Shown: piece by piece, positions 35,766-44,206 of the stretch
Layout of the letters: each line of letters starts with the position of its first letter
How positions within the stretch are numbered: the first letter of the stretch is position 1
Source: an uncultured Oribacterium sp.
GTDB taxonomy: Bacteria > Bacillota > Clostridia > Lachnospirales > Lachnospiraceae
NCBI GenBank assembly: GCA_946413525.1
Contig: CAMKKZ010000013.1
Location: 22,016 to 86,015, forward strand
Length of the DNA: 64,000 nucleotides
Reading direction: 5' to 3'
The notes under the pieces: model-generated
Databases searched by the model: none
What the model saw: the letters and a program-made list of their open reading frames with translations, nothing else
What the model was told of the DNA's origin: nothing
Translations under genes and position numbers: made by a program

Positions 35766-36038
35766 ATGTATAGCAAGTATCTAAAATCTTTTATTCTGGC
35801 GGCAGATCTAAACAGTTTCAACAAGGCAGCAGCAGAACTCAAGGTCTCTCCCACAGCCATCATGCGGCAAATGGACGTACTGGAGAAAAGCACAGGAGTC
35901 AAACTTCTCAAAAGGACAAACCATGGCGTATGGCTGACAAAAGCCGGGGAATATTTCTACAAAGAATCAAAAGAGATTATAGAACGATGTGACAATATTA
36001 TACAGAAAGCAAAAGAAATCGAGTCCATGGAGTCATGA
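35766..36038 (+). pseudogene. LysR-type regulator, HTH domain only (truncated)
   Basis: 90 residues. The winged HTH of LysR regulators is complete (FILAADLNSFNKAAAELKVS, LKRTNHGVWLTKAGEYFY) and the linker helix follows, but translation ends at TGA 36038, where about 200 residues of effector domain are missing. The sequence beyond shows no continuation of a LysR in any plus frame. It is one of the few plus-strand genes and is AT-rich compared with its neighbours. Either a pseudogene or a stand-alone DNA-binding domain. GGAGG lies 11 bases before ATG 35766. Confidence 0.7.
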
Positions 36039-36183
36039 CAAAGTCATCATGTTCACAAATTTTGGATTCTATCATGAGTCATATCATGAGTCATATAACG
36101 AAATTAATTTTTTGTCTGTTTTAATAAAAGGCACTCATCACATAAAGTATCAGCATGATTACGCATATTTCCCAAAGAAGCAA

Positions 36184-36221
36184 TACCCCGAAATCCGCAG
36201 CTTGCCGCAGATACCGGGGTA
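36184..36221. terminator. Rho-independent terminator between LysR fragment and creatininase gene
   Basis: A 16-bp imperfect stem around GCTTGC with outer TACCCCG/CGGGGTA; T-rich tail ACTTTTGTATT on the plus strand. Convergent genes on both sides. Confidence 0.65.
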
Positions 36222-36287
36222 CTTTTGTATTGTCCATGAAAAGCCATAAAGACCCTTCATGACCATTTTCTGAACCGTTCCCTTATC

Positions 36288-37082
36288 TCATATCTCCCAA
36301 TCCCTGATTTCCATCAGGGCTGGAATCAGCTCCTTCGCGCTCCTCCGAAGGATGACCCTTCCCTTTTCGGCGCTTGCGCCCGCGGGATTGCCCCCAATGC
36401 CGATGGGGCGTCCATGGCAGTCCTCAAGATCCTCCCCCATCCATGGCAGCGCCGCCGGGCCGGAAAAATTAACAGCGTTCTTCCCGCGATAGCCGCCCGC
36501 CTTATATCCCGTCTCCGACAGGGAAGGCTTCACTGATTCCGGGCGAATCGCCATGACCATGGATGTTTCCATTTCTCCCCCATGAAAATCCCAGGAATTG
36601 CCCTCCGAAATCGTTGCCTGAACCTCGGGATGGGAAAACGCGCCGGAAGAAAGGATGAATGCGTAAATGCCGAAATCATGTCTAAGCTGTCTTGAGAGCA
36701 GTTCCACTGCCGGACGGTTGCCTCCATGACAGACCAGGAATACCAGCTTCCGGAAGCCGTGGGTATGAAGGCTCTCGGCAATGTCATACAATACATGATA
36801 ATATGTATCCGGCTTCATCGTAATGGATCCGGGAAAGGCCATATGCTCCACACTCAATCCGACCGGGATTGCCGGAAACAAAAGCATCGGAAAATCAGGA
36901 TCCCTCTTCTCCATCTCCTGCCTGATGTATTCGGGCATGGCCCCCGCTATCATCATGTCTGTCCCAAGGGGAGCCTGGTGCCCATGCTGTTCCACAGCCC
37001 CCAGGGGAATTAATACTATTGTCTCTTCCCTGACGATCTGCCCCATCTCATAACTTGTCAAATCCGCATAGTTCCGTATCAT
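36288..37082 (-). CDS. Creatininase-family amidohydrolase
   Basis: 264 residues. Metal-binding motifs of the family are intact: PLGAVEQHGHQAPLGTD, VCHGGNRPA and FHGGEMETSM. Members open cyclic amides (creatinine, or formamides in riboflavin-type and F420 pathways: ArfB, MftE). Lies directly downstream of the riboflavin transporter gene on the same strand. Its substrate cannot be read from sequence. Start at ATG 37082 behind AGGAGAGGG, 16 codons inside the longest frame. Confidence 0.88.
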   Translation of the reverse strand: MIRNYADLTSYEMGQIVREETIVLIPLGAVEQHGHQAPLGTDMMIAGAMPEYIRQEMEKRDPDFPMLLFPAIPVGLSVEHMAFPGSITMKPDTYYHVLYDIAESLHTHGFRKLVFLVCHGGNRPAVELLSRQLRHDFGIYAFILSSGAFSHPEVQATISEGNSWDFHGGEMETSMVMAIRPESVKPSLSETGYKAGGYRGKNAVNFSGPAALPWMGEDLEDCHGRPIGIGGNPAGASAEKGRVILRRSAKELIPALMEIRDWEI

Positions 37083-37185
37083 ACCCTCTCCTGAATACCC
37101 CTTGCCGTTATGATTCTTCTTTATCCTCATGAGCCATTTTGTCCCACGGGCAGTTCGTTATGTCAGAACTCAGAGCGGCATTTCC

Positions 37186-37839
37186 CTAAGCCGCCTTCTC
37201 CCGCTCCAGCTTAAACATCGGCATCGCGGCAGCGAGGCGCCCGAAAAGCAGATATCCTATGGAATAGTTCAGAGAAAGCTTGATGATATTGAACGGAATC
37301 GTCGCAAGGACAATGAAGCCAGGCAGATTCCTGATCATCGGGTTCACAGACGAAACCATAAGTACGACATCATTAAGGGAAACCCCCATGGCCGCCGCGT
37401 ACATGGGGAGGGTAATGCAGGCATTGCAAAAACACATGAAGGCAATTCTTATGATCGCGCTGACCGTAAGCGCACTTGCCATCCCCTTCCTGCTCTTTCC
37501 TGTCTTCCGGAGGATATACCACATTGGCAGGACGAATAAAAACGCGCCGATAAGATTGGAAAATTCACCCACATACATGGAGTTCGTGCCCACTGTCGCC
37601 AGCTTGATCAGAATCTTGATGATTTCCACGCAGAGGGCGGGGACAGGTCCCATAGAAAAAAGCGCGATCACCGTAGGAACATCGCTGAAATCCACCTTGT
37701 AAAACGGGGGAAAGAAAGGAATCGAAAACTCCAGGGACATCAGCACCCCACCCAGAGCGGCCAGGAGCCCGGTGAAGACCAGCCTTTGTATCTTCAGGTT
37801 TGACTGTACCGCGTTATCCATGTTATCCATTGTTGACAT
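37186..37839 (-). CDS. ribU: RibU-type ECF transporter S component (riboflavin uptake)
   Basis: 217 residues with about six hydrophobic segments. FFPPFYKVDFSDVPTVIALF and GEFSNLIGAFLFVLPMW match RibU. It supplies substrate specificity to a shared energy module (EcfAA'T), which is not in the window. The riboflavin assignment is supported by an FMN riboswitch on the same strand about 700 bp upstream. Start ATG 37839 behind AGGAGG. Confidence 0.92.
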   Translation of the reverse strand: MSTMDNMDNAVQSNLKIQRLVFTGLLAALGGVLMSLEFSIPFFPPFYKVDFSDVPTVIALFSMGPVPALCVEIIKILIKLATVGTNSMYVGEFSNLIGAFLFVLPMWYILRKTGKSRKGMASALTVSAIIRIAFMCFCNACITLPMYAAAMGVSLNDVVLMVSSVNPMIRNLPGFIVLATIPFNIIKLSLNYSIGYLLFGRLAAAMPMFKLEREKAA

Positions 37840-38044
37840 ATATTACCTCCTGTTATTAGGTGACCGGGAAAGGCTGCCTGCCTTAACCCGAATGACCGGC
37901 CTGTGTCCGCCGCGCCAGTCAGGGCAAGGATGATGGAAACCCCTGCTCGTCGCGCGATCCGTCCCCGGCAAAGCCGGGACAATTCCCTGCACGGGCCTGT
38001 GCAATCGAGCAAGGGTGATGAAATCCCCCTGCTCGTCCGCGAAC

Positions 38045-38228
38045 TGCCAGTTGTCTATTGCCAATTTGTCAGTTGTTATTTGACAATTATCTATTGCCAA
38101 TTTGTCAATTGACGATTGCCTATTGCCATTTGCCATTTGACGATTGTCTATTGCCATTTGCCATTTGACGATTGTCCATTGCCATTTGACGATTGTCTAT
38201 TGCCATTTGCCAACTGCCATTTGCCATT
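38045..38228. repeat. Tandem repeat of TTGCCATTTGACGATTG type in the ribU leader
   Basis: Imperfect units of about 18-28 bp rich in CTATTGCC, CATTTGCCATTTG and ACGATTG. It translates as repeated Asp-Asn/Asn-Gly units in one frame but has no gene-like features. Next to it (37915-38035) are hairpins and a duplicated 30-bp stretch around CCCCTGCTCGTC. Confidence 0.8.
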
Positions 38229-38267
38229 AGACAGCATCTTCCTCTGGCAGCTTCGCGATAACAAAAT

Positions 38268-38292
38268 GCCCGACGTCTTCAGGACGCCGGGC
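38268..38292 (-). terminator. Intrinsic terminator in the FMN riboswitch leader
   Basis: Minus strand: GCCCGGCGTCC-TGAA-GACGTCGGGC followed by ATTTTGTTAT. It lies 256 bp after the riboswitch and before ribU; a candidate expression platform. Confidence 0.65.
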
Positions 38293-38548
38293 TTGACAAC
38301 AATGGGATTGAAATGAATGTGTTCTGAATCTGAATCAGACATTTAAGACACTCTACTGATGTTTTAAATACGTCTGCCAATAATGCTTCTGCCCATCTTA
38401 TTTACCCACTAACTTACTCAATCAATCAGTCAGTCAAATTCTATCTCACTCATTCTCATTCCCGAAACCATTCCCAGGTTGACGCGGAAACATTATCGAA
38501 TGCATAGAGCCAGAACCAGGCAGAGGCAGAGCCAGAACCATATTGTTT

Positions 38549-38654
38549 CTTCTCCCATCCAGACTATACTGTCGGTACCGGAATCACACCGGATCAGCCA
38601 TAAATGCTCGCGGACTATACCGCCGGTCGGGAATCACACCCTGCCCCGAAGAAC
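38549..38654 (-). ncRNA. FMN riboswitch (RFN element)
   Basis: Minus strand holds the conserved RFN blocks in order: TTCGGGGCAGGGTG, TTCCCGACCGGCGG, GTCCGCGAGC, TGATCCGGTGTGATTCCGG, ACCGACAGTATAGTC and GGATGGGAGAAGA. FMN binding represses riboflavin genes. The next gene on this strand is ribU, about 700 bp away. Confidence 0.93.
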
Positions 38655-38780
38655 TTAGAACATTATATTCCACTGCCAGGAATTATGCAAGAATATTTTG
38701 CAAACTTTTCTGATGAATGGTACAATTAATGACAGCTTTGGCAAGAGACACATTGTTTGGATGAACATATTTGCATGAGA

Positions 38781-38859
38781 AGCATTGGAGGCATTGTTTG
38801 GAGGCATTGTTTACATTAGAGGCATTTTTTGAAGGCATTGTTTGGAGGCATTGTTTGCA
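38781..38859. repeat. 13-bp tandem repeat GGAGGCATTGTTT
   Basis: Five to six copies of GGAGGCATTGTTT with variants, just upstream of the lipoprotein gene on the plus strand. No clear promoter was seen nearby. Confidence 0.7.
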
Positions 38860-38950
38860 CGTGGTTGATCTGGGCATACACTTCCAGATTACGGCATTGT
38901 TTACATGACGCGCTTTAAATGAGAATGATTACATGAATGGGAGGCAATGT

Positions 38951-41146
38951 ATGAAAAAGAACACAAACAAAATGTCATTGATTGTTTTTACGGCTATGAT
39001 TGTTTCCGCTCAGCTTATTTTTTCAGGCTGCGGAAGCCAGCCATCCGGCAGCCAGCCCGTGAAAACAACCCCCTCCATTGGCCAAAGTGATGAAGCCGGC
39101 GAAACTGGCAAAGCAGAAAAAGCCGGCGAAGCTGGCGAAGCAGATAAAGCCGATGAAGCTGGCGAAACAGATAAAGCCGATGAAGCCGGCAAAGCTGGCG
39201 AAGCCGATGAAGCCGGCAAAGCTGGCGAAGCCGATGAAGCCGGCAAAGCTGGCAAAGCTGACGAAGCCGATGAAGCCGGCAAAGCGAAAGAAACGGTGAT
39301 ATCTTCAGAAAAGGCCGAGACTGAATCGGATGTCAAATCGAAGGCTGAGGCTTCGGAGACGGAACCGCTTGACAAGCAGGCGGCAGAAGGCTCGGAGGCG
39401 GAACCGCTTGACAGCCAGACGGAAAAATCTTTAAAGCCCGATGCAGATGAAAATGAAGAAATTCTCCCGCTGAAATATTCCCTTGATGAGTATGAAAGGG
39501 TTTACCCGGGTCTTGCCTGGGAGGAGAAGGAATATATCGGCAGCACAGAGCTTATCAGCATCAGCACAAAGGGTTACGAAAAGCTTCAGGAAGCCCTGGA
39601 CGCCATGAATGAGGCGAACAAGAAATCAACGGACGAGGCCTTTCGCTCCCAGGCAACGGAACTGGCTTCCCCGGACTTCAATGAATACCAGCGGGAGCTG
39701 CTCCCCTTTTCCGGGACTACCCGTCTTGACGTTAAAAGGGCGGACTCAAGGGTACTGAGCCTGAGTCAATCCAATGATAGCTGGCTCGGAGGCGCGCACC
39801 CCTATTTCTATAGCAGAGGCTTCACCTATGATTCAAAAAGCGGCAGGCTCCTCGACTTAAAGGACGTGGCTTCAGATTACGACGCATTGTATGAGGCGGT
39901 TTTGAAGAAGCTTTCCGAATATGAACACAGTGACGGCTTCTTCGACGAATGGGAAGAGACGCTTCATGATGGTTTCTATGGAAGCGGGGATCTTCCTAAT
40001 TTCTGTCTTACTGTTGACGGATTCGAGATCTGGTTCAACCAATATGAAATCGGCCCTTATGTAATCGGGCCGGTCACGTTGGATTTTATCACGGAAGAAG
40101 ACAGGGGGCTGCTCAAACCGGAATATGATCCGGGATCCGGCGAGGGAGGAATCCCCTGGCCGGAAACGCCTGAAAATTCCGGGCGCAGCAGCATCTTTGC
40201 CCAGGAATTATGCCGCGAGGAGGGTTACTATAAAGACAGTGTGGATAATGAGTATAATTACTCTTTTGTCCTCCCCTTCATTGACGGAGTGAACAGCGAT
40301 TACATAGATGAGGTCAACCGGGAAATTGGAGAAATAAAGATGCAATATGTGGACCAGGCTTTGGATGAAATGGCCGAAAATCTCAGCCTGACCACTTCCC
40401 TGGCAGACTATTCAATAGAAAACTACAAAGGCATTACTTCCGTACTCATTACCATCCCTATGGATTCGGATATCATTAATTACTACTGCTGGAATATACG
40501 CGCGGACGGGAGCAAGGCGGATAATGAAGATCTGCTGGAAGCTTTCGGGCTTACACCGCAGGAGTTCACGGATAAGGCAAGGGAAGTCCTTTCAGAGGAA
40601 ATGGGTCCCGCTACGAATGACGTGGAAGCGGATGCGGAGCTCAGGGAGGAATTAAACCAGCTTCGTGAGAAAACCCTTTCGGAAGAAAACTGCAACGCGG
40701 ATATGCCGATCTTCATTTCAGAAGACAGATTCCTGTCCTTCATAGCAGGAATCTATACGCCCGCAGGCGCGGGATACTATGAGGGGCTTTACAGGATTCC
40801 CGGAACGGAGCATAGGAAGGACGGGCTTACACGGCTGACTCTGAACCCTTTGAGCATGGATAATATCCGAAAAAGCGAAGATTGTTACTTCCTTCGGGAT
40901 CAGGACGGGGAAAATGAGTACCGCTTTGATGAGAACACCGTACTGATCAAAGGCCTGCCCTGCTATGATGACGGCTGTGGCGCTATGGAATGGATGGAGA
41001 GATATCTGGAACACCCGGCCTTTGACAACGGGGACGAAGAGGATAATTATCGGCTCAGCGGCTTTGCCCCAGGGGACATCATGACGATTCTTGTGGATAA
41101 AGACAGACATATAGACGTTTTTCAAGACATAAGCTACTGGGATTGA
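38951..41146 (+). CDS. Large RsiV/DUF3298-like lipoprotein with Ala/Glu/Lys repeat
   Basis: 731 residues. Lipoprotein signal ending LIFSGC, lipidated Cys27. Residues about 45-125 are a repeat of 5-6-residue units (EAGKA, EADEA) encoded by a tandem DNA repeat at 39090-39290. Residues about 175-380 match the DUF4163/DUF3298 (PdaC/RsiV-like) region: VLSLSQSNDSWLGGAHPYFY and SKSGRLLDLKDV. The C-terminal 330 residues repeat a similar beta-rich layout and may be a second copy. RsiV relatives bind lysozyme or act as anti-sigma factors, but there is no cytoplasmic anti-sigma part here. Start ATG 38951 behind GGGAGG. A lone plus-strand gene with no visible partner. Confidence 0.85.
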   Translation: MKKNTNKMSLIVFTAMIVSAQLIFSGCGSQPSGSQPVKTTPSIGQSDEAGETGKAEKAGEAGEADKADEAGETDKADEAGKAGEADEAGKAGEADEAGKAGKADEADEAGKAKETVISSEKAETESDVKSKAEASETEPLDKQAAEGSEAEPLDSQTEKSLKPDADENEEILPLKYSLDEYERVYPGLAWEEKEYIGSTELISISTKGYEKLQEALDAMNEANKKSTDEAFRSQATELASPDFNEYQRELLPFSGTTRLDVKRADSRVLSLSQSNDSWLGGAHPYFYSRGFTYDSKSGRLLDLKDVASDYDALYEAVLKKLSEYEHSDGFFDEWEETLHDGFYGSGDLPNFCLTVDGFEIWFNQYEIGPYVIGPVTLDFITEEDRGLLKPEYDPGSGEGGIPWPETPENSGRSSIFAQELCREEGYYKDSVDNEYNYSFVLPFIDGVNSDYIDEVNREIGEIKMQYVDQALDEMAENLSLTTSLADYSIENYKGITSVLITIPMDSDIINYYCWNIRADGSKADNEDLLEAFGLTPQEFTDKAREVLSEEMGPATNDVEADAELREELNQLREKTLSEENCNADMPIFISEDRFLSFIAGIYTPAGAGYYEGLYRIPGTEHRKDGLTRLTLNPLSMDNIRKSEDCYFLRDQDGENEYRFDENTVLIKGLPCYDDGCGAMEWMERYLEHPAFDNGDEEDNYRLSGFAPGDIMTILVDKDRHIDVFQDISYWD

Positions 41147-41331
41147 GCCAGAACTATTCCTTTTTTTTCAAAGGCCCGAACAATTCTCATTAAAAGATCC
41201 AGGACATTCAACTTTCAAATGCCCATGATAAAAAATACCTTTCCAAAACCCCGTGCATTTGCCTTTCTAAGGAAACTCCGATTTAAGCGTTTCCGGTGCT
41301 GAAATTTCCTTTGCATTTTCGTGTACATTAC

Positions 41332-41362
41332 AGGGAAATGCTGATTTAATCAGCATTTCCCT
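41332..41362. terminator. Hairpin after the lipoprotein gene
   Basis: Perfect 14-bp stem AGGGAAATGCTGAT with loop TTA. No T-run follows, so termination is uncertain. Confidence 0.5.
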
Positions 41363-41439
41363 AAGACCCCGGCTCGGTCGGCTTTCTAGGGCCTAGGCCA
41401 GTCAACTTTTTAAGGCCCCTCCAATAGCAGAAACCGAAG

Positions 41440-41489
41440 CTGCCGCCTCCGAAACAGAAGACGTCCCTCTTCTGTTTCGGAGGCGGCAG
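41440..41489. repeat. Perfect 21-bp inverted repeat
   Basis: Arms 41440-41460 and 41469-41489 (CTGCCGCCTCCGAAACAGAAG) with an 8-nt loop. Same style as the other hairpin arrays. Confidence 0.85.
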
Positions 41490-41501
41490 AATTTGAATCT
41501 T

Positions 41502-41625
41502 CGGAACCTTCTGAACCTTCTGAATCTTCTGAATCTTCTGAACCTTTGGAATCTTCTGAACCTTTGGAATCTTCTGAACCTTCGGAATCTTCTGAATCTT
41601 CGGAATCTTCGGAATCAAAGAAAAT
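41502..41625. repeat. 9-bp repeat (CTTCTGAAT/CTTCGGAAT type)
   Basis: About thirteen 9-bp units. One minus frame reads as Ser-Glu-Asp repeats inside an 87-codon frame (41410-41673) and another as Lys-Ile/Val-Pro; neither has a ribosome binding site, so no gene is called. The gap 41147-41705 holds only these repeats. Confidence 0.75.
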
Positions 41626-41705
41626 TATCGAGCCTGTAGCCCCAAACAATTGAAAACGTGACCGAGAAAACACAGCGAAATGCCGGCATGCCTCCGCGGA
41701 AAAAA

Positions 41706-42458
41706 CTAATCTCGCATGCTGTCCTCCAGCGCCTCTGAAATCGTTTCCACCACCTTTGTCGCCCGCCTTTTGAGCTCCTCCGGCGCGTATGGGAAGGTGT
41801 AAGACACATCGGCAGCGTCAATCAGCGGAAGGTCGTTAATGGAATCTCCGATACCGTACAGTCGGCATTCTCCAAAATAATCCCTGACAACTTGCACACC
41901 TTTCCCCTTCGAACATCCCCGGGGGGCGATGTCAACCTCCACCACATTCTGGAATGCCTCCACATATTCTGCATACTGCTCATTCACCGCACGGCTCACC
42001 GCCGCAGCGTCCTCCAGGCTCTCCGTGTGAATGCTCACCTGGTGGATCAGCCCCTCGGGCGCGTCCGAAAGGCCAGTGATCACATAATATTTCCCGGGAT
42101 AATCCATTTTCGCGAATACGCAGATATTTCCTTCGATATCCAGCGTCATCCGATAGCCCAGGGGATTGTATTTCCTGATCAGCGCGTCCGCCACGGAAGG
42201 CTCCACACCTCTCTTTTGAATCTCCCTGAAATTCCTGTCAACAATATTCGCCCCGCTGCTCGTGATATAGAAATCAGGCTCTATGAAGCCCGTGATAAAA
42301 GGGGTCAGGCCCCCGACCTGGCGTCCCGTGCAAAGCCCGAACAGATGGCCGGCCGCCTGGTATTCCCTGATTTTCTCCACAGATTCCGGCGGAAGCTTGA
42401 CATCCGCCTTGTAAAAATACAAAGTACCGTCAAAGTCGCTGGCAAAAACCTTTTTCAT
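41706..42458 (-). CDS. Cof-type HAD-family sugar phosphatase
   Basis: 250 residues. HAD motifs: ASDFDGTLY (nucleophile Asp8), LCTGR, a conserved Lys in the SKGKGVQVV stretch, and YGIGDSINDLPLI. The cap is of the Cof/IIB type. Dephosphorylates sugar phosphates or related metabolites; substrate unknown. Situated just after a beta-fructosidase gene on the same strand, so the product of sugar uptake is a plausible substrate. Start behind GGAGG. Confidence 0.9.
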   Translation of the reverse strand: MKKVFASDFDGTLYFYKADVKLPPESVEKIREYQAAGHLFGLCTGRQVGGLTPFITGFIEPDFYITSSGANIVDRNFREIQKRGVEPSVADALIRKYNPLGYRMTLDIEGNICVFAKMDYPGKYYVITGLSDAPEGLIHQVSIHTESLEDAAAVSRAVNEQYAEYVEAFQNVVEVDIAPRGCSKGKGVQVVRDYFGECRLYGIGDSINDLPLIDAADVSYTFPYAPEELKRRATKVVETISEALEDSMRD

Positions 42459-42513
42459 CGCTATCCTCCGTTTCCCATATTACGTAAAGATTATTTTAGA
42501 GGGTGAAAAGTAA

Positions 42514-43968
42514 TCATATCACAAAGTCGTCCGTCACGGAAGCTGAAAGCTTCCAGATTTCCGCGCTTCCGCCTTTAAGCGTATAATGATGTTCCCTTTC
42601 CGAAGGATAGCTGTGACATGTGAAGGTCTCCTCGCCGCCGTTCACAAAGATTTCCGTGGAACTATGGTCAATGAATATACGCATTTTCCGCAAAGGATTC
42701 CCAAGGGGCATTTCCAAGACCTCGCCCACCTTTTCATTAAAACGTCGGTCCATCCCCCTCTTGTCGATCACACAAAGCTTCTTTGCGGCGTCATACTCTA
42801 TCGTCAGCCCGCCGCTGCCGTCCTCTTTTGTGAAAAGATGCAGGGAAAGATCTCCGCCATCCGCGTTTATTTCCATTTCGCAGGCCCGAGGCAGCGTGCC
42901 GTCCGCTGCCGCCTTGCCGCTCCGCAATGTCTCCATCCCCTGTATCGGTACCTGAAGAAGCTTTCCGTCCCGGATGCGGAGCTCCCTGGGAATCGTCATG
43001 CTCCCCTCCCAGTCCTCCTCCTCCGTAGGATAATGATTGTCGGGAAGGCCGATCCAGGAAATCAAAATGGCCTTGTCCGGATCCCCTACATTGGCGGCTC
43101 CCTGGGCGGCATAGAAGTCAAAGCCATAATCAAGGTAGCGATAATCTGATTCGGGAGTGAAGGTCACCGTATCATAATCCATATGCCCGATCAGGTAAAC
43201 ATTATGGTTTGTGCTCTCCCCTCTTCCCGGAAGCTTCGTATACTGCGGCGAGAAAATGAGCAGATCCTTCCCGCTGATATTCACGATATACGGGCATTCC
43301 CACATGCCTCCGAAATTTTCATAAGAAGGCACCTTCAGTTGCCCCTTGAAACGCCACCCTGAAAGAAGCTCTTCAGATTCATAGACAAGCACCGTGCCTT
43401 TAAGGTCCATTGTCTGTGCCCCGATCAGGATGTAATACTTCCCGCTTTCGGCATGATAAACCACCTTCGGATCCCGCTGGTGCTCGCTGTATCCATCCCT
43501 CGGGCCAAACAGCGGCTCGGACAGCTTCTGAATCCTGCCCTCCCGTGTGAGCTTTGCCGCGCAGGTATAAGGGGTCCGCACCCAGTTATCATCCCTGTGG
43601 TTCCCGGTATAAAAGAAGTAGAGCTCTCCCCCCGCCGAAATGCCGGAACCGGAATGAGTGCCCCTGTTGTCATAAAAGCTGTCCGGCTTAAGCCCTATTC
43701 CTTCATTCTTCCAGTGGATCAAATCCTTGCTGCTCACATGATACCAATATTTCAGCCCATGTACCGCTCCCCAGGGACACCACTGATAGCAAAGATGCCA
43801 GAGGCCTTCGTGAAACGCAAAGCCATTGGGGTCACTGGACAGCCCTGTCACGGGCTGCACATGGTATGTCTGTCTGTACTGAGAGCTTTTTATCCTCTCA
43901 TACAGATCCCTCACATCCTCCGCGCTCTCAAGCACGCGGTAACGCTCCTCCCTGGTCCACTCTTTCAT
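42514..43968 (-). CDS. GH32 beta-fructosidase (sucrose-6-phosphate hydrolase-like)
   Basis: 484 residues. GH32 landmarks: nucleophile in GLSSDPNGFAF (family WMNDPNG, Trp and Asn are lost but Asp is kept), QRDPKV for the RDP motif, and MWECPYI for the acid/base Glu. The C-terminal beta-sandwich ends with IFIDHSSTEIFVNGGEETFT, typical of the family. No signal peptide: a cytoplasmic sucrose-6-phosphate or fructo-oligosaccharide hydrolase. No PTS or sugar ABC transporter is adjacent. Start behind GGGAGG. Confidence 0.92.
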   Translation of the reverse strand: MKEWTREERYRVLESAEDVRDLYERIKSSQYRQTYHVQPVTGLSSDPNGFAFHEGLWHLCYQWCPWGAVHGLKYWYHVSSKDLIHWKNEGIGLKPDSFYDNRGTHSGSGISAGGELYFFYTGNHRDDNWVRTPYTCAAKLTREGRIQKLSEPLFGPRDGYSEHQRDPKVVYHAESGKYYILIGAQTMDLKGTVLVYESEELLSGWRFKGQLKVPSYENFGGMWECPYIVNISGKDLLIFSPQYTKLPGRGESTNHNVYLIGHMDYDTVTFTPESDYRYLDYGFDFYAAQGAANVGDPDKAILISWIGLPDNHYPTEEEDWEGSMTIPRELRIRDGKLLQVPIQGMETLRSGKAAADGTLPRACEMEINADGGDLSLHLFTKEDGSGGLTIEYDAAKKLCVIDKRGMDRRFNEKVGEVLEMPLGNPLRKMRIFIDHSSTEIFVNGGEETFTCHSYPSEREHHYTLKGGSAEIWKLSASVTDDFVI

Positions 43969-43985
43969 GGAAACCTCCCTCTCTT

Positions 43986-44115
43986 TTACAAATTGGTTTT
44001 GGCGCCATTTACATTACCAAAAAGTAAATGCGTCATCATAATCTTATGCAACTTCTATCAGACAGAGCGGGGCTTTGACCTTTTTAAATGCTTGCAAACA
44101 GATACGGCACCATGG
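43986..44115 (-). repeat. Diverged leader-repeat sequence upstream of the GH32 gene
   Basis: Minus strand shows GGCGCCAAAACCAATTTG before the ribosome binding site, and further up GATACGGCACC-like and TTTGCAAGC blocks. Similar to, but much weaker than, the other copies. Confidence 0.35.
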
Positions 44116-44206
44116 TCTATACCGTTTCTTCTATCAGCGCGGCTTCTGGCCGCTCTGATCACTGGACATACTCAAGCGTCCCCACGAGACGAATCGGCTC
44201 CCGGGC

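Noticed and set aside
41410..41673. 87-codon Ser/Asp/Glu frame
   Set aside because: Made of a 9-bp repeat and a palindrome, no ribosome binding site.
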